Below are positions 34,100 to 39,264 of a stretch of 39,264 nucleotides of DNA, in pieces. The position numbers and the translations under genes were made by a program. Position 1 is the stretch's first letter. Every line of letters begins with the position of its first letter. Origin of the DNA: Acidobacteriota bacterium (lineage in GTDB: Bacteria; Acidobacteriota; Vicinamibacteria; Vicinamibacterales; UBA2999); assembly GCA_027622905.1 (NCBI GenBank), contig JAQBVV010000014.1:1-39264 (forward strand). Direction: 5' to 3'. The notes under the pieces are model-generated. The model saw only the letters and a list, made by a program, of their open reading frames with translations, was not told where the DNA came from and searched no databases.

Positions 34100-35008
34100 A
34101 TGCAGGGTTTCGGAGACCGGTTGGCGGCGGCGGTCAGACGTTGCAAGACACCGACGCTCGTTGGGCTTGACCCGCGCTTCGACAGCCTTCCGGCGCCGCT
34201 GAAGGTTGGTCGAGACGGCAGAAGGCTCGCCGACGTGGCGGCAGCCTTCGAGACATTCTGCAAGGGCGTCATCGACGTCGTCGCGCCACGTGTCGCAGTC
34301 GTAAAGCCGCAGGCTGCATTCTTCGAGCAGGTTGGTGTGCCCGGGATGGCGGCACTGGCCTCGACGATCGGCTACGCGCTCGAGAAGGGGCTGCTGGTCA
34401 TCCTGGACGGCAAGCGGAACGACATCGGATCAACGGCCGCGGCCTACGCGGATGGCTATCTTGGCGCAGGGAGTGCGTGGCAGGCCGATGCCCTGACCGT
34501 CAGCCCTTATCTCGGGGCCGACAGCCTTGCGCCGTTTGTCGAGGTGGCCGATGCGCGAGGTGCCGGTATGTTCGTCCTCGTCAAGACGTCGAATCCAGGT
34601 GGAGGACTGTTCCAGGATGTCGCTGACGGTGATGGTCCGCTGTACCGGCATGTGGCGGTACACGTTGAGGCGCTGAATGCGGAACGGGCATCACAGGGTC
34701 GATACGGACCCGTCGGAGCTGTCGTGGGTGCCACGTATCCGGAGCAGCTCACGGAGCTTCGGAGTCTCATGCCTCACGCTTGGTTCCTCGTGCCGGGGTA
34801 CGGGGCGCAGGGTGGCTCTGCCGCCGACGTGGCTGGCGCGTTCGACGTCGATGGGCTCGGAGCCGTCGTCAATAACTCACGCGGGATCATCTTCGCCCAC
34901 GCGAAGGACGATCGTTTTGGCGACGCCCGCTGGCAGGATGCCGTTGACGCCGCCACCGAGGACATGATCGCCAGCCTTCGCGACAACACACCGGCGGGGC
35001 GGCTGTAG
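34100..35008 (+). CDS. pyrF: Orotidine 5'-phosphate decarboxylase (type 2)
   Basis: Converts OMP to UMP in pyrimidine synthesis. The 302-residue protein belongs to the longer type 2 subfamily. The catalytic Lys and Asp lie in LVILDGKRNDIGSTAAAYADGYLG; VGLDPRFDSLP, VAVVKPQAAFFEQ, LTVSPYLGADSLAPF, FVLVKTSNPGG and WFLVPGYGAQGGSAADV complete the barrel. GGGAGGG upstream supports ATG 34100. A hairpin-like inverted repeat follows the stop. Confidence 0.96.
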   Translation: MQGFGDRLAAAVRRCKTPTLVGLDPRFDSLPAPLKVGRDGRRLADVAAAFETFCKGVIDVVAPRVAVVKPQAAFFEQVGVPGMAALASTIGYALEKGLLVILDGKRNDIGSTAAAYADGYLGAGSAWQADALTVSPYLGADSLAPFVEVADARGAGMFVLVKTSNPGGGLFQDVADGDGPLYRHVAVHVEALNAERASQGRYGPVGAVVGATYPEQLTELRSLMPHAWFLVPGYGAQGGSAADVAGAFDVDGLGAVVNNSRGIIFAHAKDDRFGDARWQDAVDAATEDMIASLRDNTPAGRL

Positions 35009-35015
35009 CGGGCAG

Positions 35016-35066
35016 GTCCAGGCGCACCCGACGCCCGCCTGCGGTCTGGGCGCCTACAGTCTGGAC
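35016..35066. terminator. Imperfect inverted repeat between pyrF and the dehydrogenase
   Basis: GTCCAGGCGC (35016-35025) pairs with GCGCCT (35050-35055) and CTGGAC (35061-35066) across a GC-rich loop. It lies in the 66-bp gap between two convergent genes. Without a T-run its terminator role is a guess from position. Confidence 0.25.
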
Positions 35067-35074
35067 GCGGGCGA

Positions 35075-36034
35075 TCACGCGTCCGGCGCAACGTCGATCA
35101 GCACCTTGAGCGCGCCGCGTTGTTTCGCGGCATCCATGGCGCGTATGCCGTCCGACAGATCGAAGCGCGCCGAGATGAGCGGCGTCACCGAGATGCTGCC
35201 GTCCTCGAGAGCTGCCAGCGCCAGGTCGAATGGACCGCATCGGGAGCCGACGATCGTCACCTCGTCGATGACGATCGACGCCCACGGCAGCCGCTGCGTT
35301 CCGGCCACCGTTGTCTTCAGCACGATCGTGCCGCGAGGGCGCACGAGGGCCAGTGCGGTCGGTAACCCTGTATCCGACCCCGTGCAGTCGACGACGACGT
35401 CCGCCGCGCGATCGATTGGGAGATCCGCCAGCAGCATCGTGCGAATTCCGAGGGCTTCAAGCAGCGCAAGCTTCTCGGGGTGCTTGCCGACGAGGAGCAC
35501 GGTATCGCACACCCCGGCCAACACCTGCGCGCACAGGTTACCCAGCCGGCCGTCACCCAGCACGACACAGCGATCGCCGCGAGTGAGCGCGAGCTGCTGA
35601 GGAATCTGGCACGCCGCGGCGACCGGCTCGGCGAACACCGCAACGTCGGTAGGCATGGCATCGGGCACCAGGTGCAGGTTATGTTGCGGCACCGCGACGT
35701 AGTCGGCGAACGCGCCGTCATGACCCACGATGCCGATCGTGGTGCGATGGGGGCAGTGGGTCGGCCGGCCCGTCAGGCATGTCGGACAGCGCCGGCAGTT
35801 GCAGTTGATCTCGCCGACAACGCGGCGTCCCGTAAGTGGACCATCCTCGGCGATGCCGACGAACTCATGTCCGAGTACGCCTGTGAAGCCCATGTAACCA
35901 CGAATGAGCTGCAGGTCCGTGTCGCAGATGCCGGCGCGCACGACGCGAACGAGGACCTCGCCGTCGCGTTGCGCGGGAACCGGTCGGTCTGTCTGTAGAG
36001 AAACGCCGTCGGGATTCAGTACGAGTGCTCGCAT
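35075..36034 (-). CDS. Zinc-dependent medium-chain dehydrogenase/reductase
   Basis: A 319-residue alcohol-dehydrogenase-like protein. The catalytic zinc residues are seen in RAGICDTDL and LGHEFVG, and the structural-zinc cysteines in INCNCRRCPTCLTGRPTHC. A Rossmann motif (CVVLGDGRLGNLCAQVL) follows near residue 160, and DVVVDCTGSDTGLPTALALV is typical of threonine/sorbitol-dehydrogenase-like members. Substrate is unknown. It is divergent from the TonB-dependent receptor across a 353-bp gap and converges on pyrF. Confidence 0.92.
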   Translation of the reverse strand: MRALVLNPDGVSLQTDRPVPAQRDGEVLVRVVRAGICDTDLQLIRGYMGFTGVLGHEFVGIAEDGPLTGRRVVGEINCNCRRCPTCLTGRPTHCPHRTTIGIVGHDGAFADYVAVPQHNLHLVPDAMPTDVAVFAEPVAAACQIPQQLALTRGDRCVVLGDGRLGNLCAQVLAGVCDTVLLVGKHPEKLALLEALGIRTMLLADLPIDRAADVVVDCTGSDTGLPTALALVRPRGTIVLKTTVAGTQRLPWASIVIDEVTIVGSRCGPFDLALAALEDGSISVTPLISARFDLSDGIRAMDAAKQRGALKVLIDVAPDA

Positions 36035-36387
36035 ATGGTTTCGGGATAAGTGCGCCGGTAGACGGGCGTGTCCTCATGTCCGGCAAATGGCAACGCGCGG
36101 CAGTGTTTTCCGCTTGAGGATCCAGCATTCCCCGGCCCGGCTAGATCCAAAACAATGCACATGTTCACCAACTAAACGGATCTTGGATACCGAAAACAGG
36201 TCTTACGCCAAATAAAATAGATGGATCGAAACGGCACAATCTTGGCACTCTCTCACTGGACACGGCGTTCAGGTTTCGCGCACGGTTCGGTTGTGACCGT
36301 GCGGTGTTCTCCCTGCCTCGACTTCGGCGCGTTCGGCGCCCCGGCCTGGCAGCGCGAGGCTTGCATACGCCATGGAGATAGAATCGC
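36035..36387. other. Non-coding divergent region with an AT-rich core
   Basis: The only gene-free stretch above 300 bp. It is GC-rich except about 36140-36240, which is clearly AT-rich and holds the palindrome ACATGT and an ATCCAA/TTGGAT inverted pair (near 36145 and 36183-36188), plus TAAAAT (36213-36218). A TAGAAT box (36379-36384) lies directly before the receptor ATG. No ORF or RNA gene is recognised. It probably contains the promoters of the dehydrogenase and receptor genes. Confidence 0.5.
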
Positions 36388-39219
36388 ATGATTCACAAAA
36401 CGGCCGCTGCGTTGCGCCTCTTCCTTGTAGCCCTTGCACTCGTCGCGGTGCCTTCGGCAGCGCTTGCCCAGGGTGCTCTCGCTGGCGTCGTCACCGACGA
36501 AACCGGCGGCGTATTACCCGGTGTCACCGTCGAGGCGTCCAGCCCTGCGTTGATCGAGCAGGTTCGGGCCGTCGCGACTAACGGCGACGGCGCCTACCGC
36601 ATCGCGGACCTGCGTCCCGGTCTGTACACAGTGACCTTCACGTTGCCGGGTTTCCAGGTCTACATTCGGAACGGCATCCTGCTCGAGGGCAGTGCCGTGG
36701 TCACAGTCAACGGCGACATGCGGTTGGGGTCGCTGGAGGAAAGCATCACGGTGACGGGCGAGTCCGCCATCGTGGACGTGCAGAGCAGCACCAAGGAGCA
36801 GGTGCTGACCGAGGAACTGCTGAACGCGATTCCGACAGGTCGTCAGGTCTGGAACGTGGGCTATACGCTGCCCGGCGTGACGCTGAACAACCCCGGTCGC
36901 GTCGTGGGCGGAGCGGGTGGCATCCAGCAGGTGCGTATGGGTGTGCACGGCGCCAATCACAACGAGACGACGATCATGATTGACGGGATGGCCGTCAACG
37001 CCAATCACGGCAACGGCAGCACGCAGCAGTATTTCAACCAGAACATGGCGCAGGAGATGAGCTTCTCGACCAGCGGCAATTCCGCTGAATTGCAGAAGGG
37101 CGGCGTGGCGCTGAACATGATTCCGCAGACGGGCGGCAACACATTCGGCGGTACGTTCCTGGCGGTCGCGGTGCCCACCGAGGCCTGGGTGTCCGACAAC
37201 TTCACGGGCACGGGCCTGAAGGAAGCTGGACTGCGCACGCCGAACGCGACGCTGAGTACGTCCGACTACAACGCGTCACTCGGCGGTCCGATCAAGCGGG
37301 ATGTGGCCTGGTTCTACGGGTCGTTCCGTCGCGTCGCCTCCGACGCGACGCTTGCCGATTCGACATTCCTGGACGGCTCGCGGATCGTGGATCCGCAGTG
37401 GGTGAAGCAAGGGTCGGTTCGGTTGACGGCACAGTTGGCTGGCACCAGCAAGATCACCGGCTTCTTTGAGCGGACGCGGAAGTTCCGCGGTGTCAGCAAC
37501 GCGGCGGCGGGCGACTCGTTCGAGGCGACGAGGCGGCGGCCGGCGGATGGTCGCTACTACGACATGGGTCAGGTGAAGTGGACGTCGACGGTTGGGTCGC
37601 GGGTCCTGTTGGAGGCGGGTTACTCGTTCAGCCGGCAGAACTGGAGCCTGGAGTACCAGGAAGGTGTGAGCAAGACGCGCGACTCGGCCGAATGGTTTGC
37701 CAGCGCGTCGCGCCAGGACCTGATTCTCGGCACGCGCAAGGTGGCGCCGGTGTCCGAGTTCGCGACCGATAACACACGGAACGTCGTCAGTTCCTCGGTG
37801 AGCTACGTCACCGGTTCGCATGCGCTGAAGACCGGCGTCCAGCACAACTTCGGTCCGCGCAAGAACGACCTGACGACCAACGCCGACTTGAACCAGCGGT
37901 ACCGCAACGGCGTGCCGGATTCGGTGGTGGTCTACAACACCCCAAATCTCAACGAAGTGTCGATGGACGCCGACCTGGGGATCTACGTTCAGGATTCGTG
38001 GCGGTTGGATCGGCTGACGATCAATGCCGGCCTCCGGTATGACTACTTCAAGGCGACGGTGCTGGCCAACTCGCTGCCGGCCGGCCGGTTTGCACCGGCG
38101 CGGACGTTCCCGCAGGTGGATCTGCCGACGTTCAACGACCTGTCGCCGCGCTTCGGCGCGACCTACGACCTGTTCGGCGACGGAACGACGGCCGTCAAGG
38201 CGGGCGTGAACAAGTATGTGGCTTCGATGGCCGCCGACTTCGCGCGCACGTATGACCCGGCGGTCTCCTCGACCGACACGCGGACATGGAACGACCTGAA
38301 CGGTGACGACATTGCGCAGGACAACGAGATCGGTCCGAGCAATAACTCGCGCTTCGGCGTGGCGGCCACGCGCCGCCCGGACGACAACCTCAAGCGCGAG
38401 TACAACGTCGAGTACAACGCGTCGATCGACCGGCAGCTGACGTCGAGCCTGTCGGTGAGCGCGGGCTACTATCGTCGGACGTTCCACCGCCTGTGGTTCA
38501 CCGACAACACGCTGATCACGGCGGCCGATTACCTCCCGGTGGAGGTGGCCAGTCCGCTCAACGGCGAGGCGTTGACGGTGTGGAACCTCGACCCGGCCAA
38601 GCGCGGTCTGGTGGACCGGGTGGACACCAACGCCCCGGACGGCGCCCGCAAGCAGATCTACAACGGCGTGGAGTTCACGTTCCAGGCGCGGACGCCGGGC
38701 AACGGCCGGATTCTCGGTGGCATCACCTATGACCGCACCCGGATCGCCAACTGCAGTCCAGACGACCCGAACGTCAACGGAGGCCGGTTCTGTAATCAGT
38801 TCGGGTCCAACGTCGATATCCCGTTCCGGACAATGTTCAAGCTGAGCGGCTTCTATCCATTGCCGGTGTGGGGTATCGAGGTGAGCGGCTCGTTGCAGAG
38901 CGCGCCGGGGGCCCTCACGGGCAACGACTGGAGCGTGAGTCGGAAGGTCGTCCCGGGCCTCACGCAGCCGACGGTGACGGTCCCGCTGGTCGCGCCGGGC
39001 ACCAGGTATCTGGATCAAATCAACCAGCTCGACATCTCGTTTGCCAAGGCGATCGCGTTCAATGGCAACAATCGGCTGCGCGTGAAGCTGGAGCTGTTCA
39101 ACGCGTTCAACTCGAACGTCGTACTCGGTGCGCGGCGGGTGTTCGGTTCGCGGCTCGATTCGCCGACCGAGATCATGTCTGCGCGAATGATCCAGCTCGG
39201 CGCGTCGTTCAACTTCTAG
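36388..39219 (+). CDS. TonB-dependent receptor, Oar-like, with N-terminal carboxypeptidase-regulatory-like domain
   Basis: Outer-membrane transporter or adhesin of 943 residues. A signal peptide (about 1-28, ending SAALAQ) is followed by a CarboxypepD_reg-like domain (about 29-110, GALAGVVTDETGGVLPGVTV) and a plug domain (about 120-240, starting EESITVTGESAIVDVQSS). The beta-barrel follows, with alternating aromatic residues, and ends in QLGASFNF, with the C-terminal Phe expected for outer-membrane insertion. The gene is complete. Family members carry varied substrates, often oligosaccharides or peptides; nothing nearby identifies this one. ATG 36388 gives a standard signal peptide. Confidence 0.94.
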   Translation: MIHKTAAALRLFLVALALVAVPSAALAQGALAGVVTDETGGVLPGVTVEASSPALIEQVRAVATNGDGAYRIADLRPGLYTVTFTLPGFQVYIRNGILLEGSAVVTVNGDMRLGSLEESITVTGESAIVDVQSSTKEQVLTEELLNAIPTGRQVWNVGYTLPGVTLNNPGRVVGGAGGIQQVRMGVHGANHNETTIMIDGMAVNANHGNGSTQQYFNQNMAQEMSFSTSGNSAELQKGGVALNMIPQTGGNTFGGTFLAVAVPTEAWVSDNFTGTGLKEAGLRTPNATLSTSDYNASLGGPIKRDVAWFYGSFRRVASDATLADSTFLDGSRIVDPQWVKQGSVRLTAQLAGTSKITGFFERTRKFRGVSNAAAGDSFEATRRRPADGRYYDMGQVKWTSTVGSRVLLEAGYSFSRQNWSLEYQEGVSKTRDSAEWFASASRQDLILGTRKVAPVSEFATDNTRNVVSSSVSYVTGSHALKTGVQHNFGPRKNDLTTNADLNQRYRNGVPDSVVVYNTPNLNEVSMDADLGIYVQDSWRLDRLTINAGLRYDYFKATVLANSLPAGRFAPARTFPQVDLPTFNDLSPRFGATYDLFGDGTTAVKAGVNKYVASMAADFARTYDPAVSSTDTRTWNDLNGDDIAQDNEIGPSNNSRFGVAATRRPDDNLKREYNVEYNASIDRQLTSSLSVSAGYYRRTFHRLWFTDNTLITAADYLPVEVASPLNGEALTVWNLDPAKRGLVDRVDTNAPDGARKQIYNGVEFTFQARTPGNGRILGGITYDRTRIANCSPDDPNVNGGRFCNQFGSNVDIPFRTMFKLSGFYPLPVWGIEVSGSLQSAPGALTGNDWSVSRKVVPGLTQPTVTVPLVAPGTRYLDQINQLDISFAKAIAFNGNNRLRVKLELFNAFNSNVVLGARRVFGSRLDSPTEIMSARMIQLGASFNF

Positions 39220-39264
39220 CGCCGTTCCAGCGTCGTTCGAATGTTGCGGGCCCGCTCCCCTCCC

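Noticed and set aside
37276-39018. A 580-codon minus-strand frame opposite the TonB-dependent receptor
   Set aside because: Arg/His/Val-rich shadow translation; the receptor is complete with signal peptide and terminal Phe.

Overview
The window is GC-rich, gene-dense bacterial chromosome with short intergenic gaps and many 1-4 bp stop/start overlaps. The gene content fits an Acidobacteriota genome, most likely class Vicinamibacteria: an Oar-like TonB-dependent receptor with a carboxypeptidase-regulatory-like domain, a DUF1800/DUF1501 pair, an M61 peptidase with a PDZ domain, a eukaryotic-type NADP isocitrate dehydrogenase, and bacillithiol (bsh) genes. The taxonomic call is inference from gene content. 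I see no rRNA, tRNA, CRISPR array, prophage or intact insertion sequence.

Layout. 1-5949 (+): a tripartite RND efflux operon (outer-membrane factor, 5' end cut by the window; adaptor; inner-membrane permease), all translationally coupled. 5964-10859 (-): an aa3-type cytochrome oxidase operon in the order subunit I, subunit III, a 72-aa CxxC membrane protein, subunit II, followed by a GlcD-like FAD oxidase that seems to start at CTG behind a perfect Shine-Dalgarno. 11081-16293 (+): a divergent zinc-ribbon/methyltransferase-like protein, a secreted M61-PDZ peptidase, an overlapping 33-aa membrane peptide and a sodium:solute symporter. 16392-18080 (+): isocitrate dehydrogenase and a periplasmic monoheme cytochrome c. 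18225-20063 (-): a GltP/DctA-type carboxylate symporter and a SnoaL-like protein. 20216-21834 (+): purE-purK. 21988-26175 (-): a YajD-like HNH protein, a secreted metallo-beta-lactamase-fold hydrolase and a penicillin-acylase-family Ntn hydrolase. 26266-28927 (+): FAD-dependent oxidoreductase, an internally deleted bshB1, and bshA. 29136-32633 (+): DUF1800, DUF1501 and a SYLF-domain protein. 32783-33676 (-): a TIGR01777 epimerase. 33803-34000 (+): an orphan C-terminal piece of an ABC-2 permease. 34100-35008 (+): pyrF. 35075-36034 (-): a zinc-dependent medium-chain dehydrogenase. 36388-39219 (+): a complete TonB-dependent receptor.

Functional themes are aerobic respiration (oxidase, cytochrome c, FAD oxidase, IDH), purine and pyrimidine synthesis (purE, purK, pyrF), efflux and uptake, secreted hydrolases, and bacillithiol synthesis.

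The observations most worth a second look are: (1) the BshB1 homologue keeps its N- and C-terminal ends but has lost its middle in frame, including the third zinc ligand, while staying coupled to bshA; (2) a dispersed repeat occurs in two opposite-orientation copies, the longer with terminal inverted repeats, one of which supplies the stop codon of the epimerase; (3) the CTG start of the FAD oxidase; (4) two nearly identical 30-bp promoter/start modules 1.7 kb apart, with other -10-like boxes unusually close to start codons, suggesting leaderless transcription; and (5) an unlisted 33-aa membrane peptide between the peptidase and the symporter.
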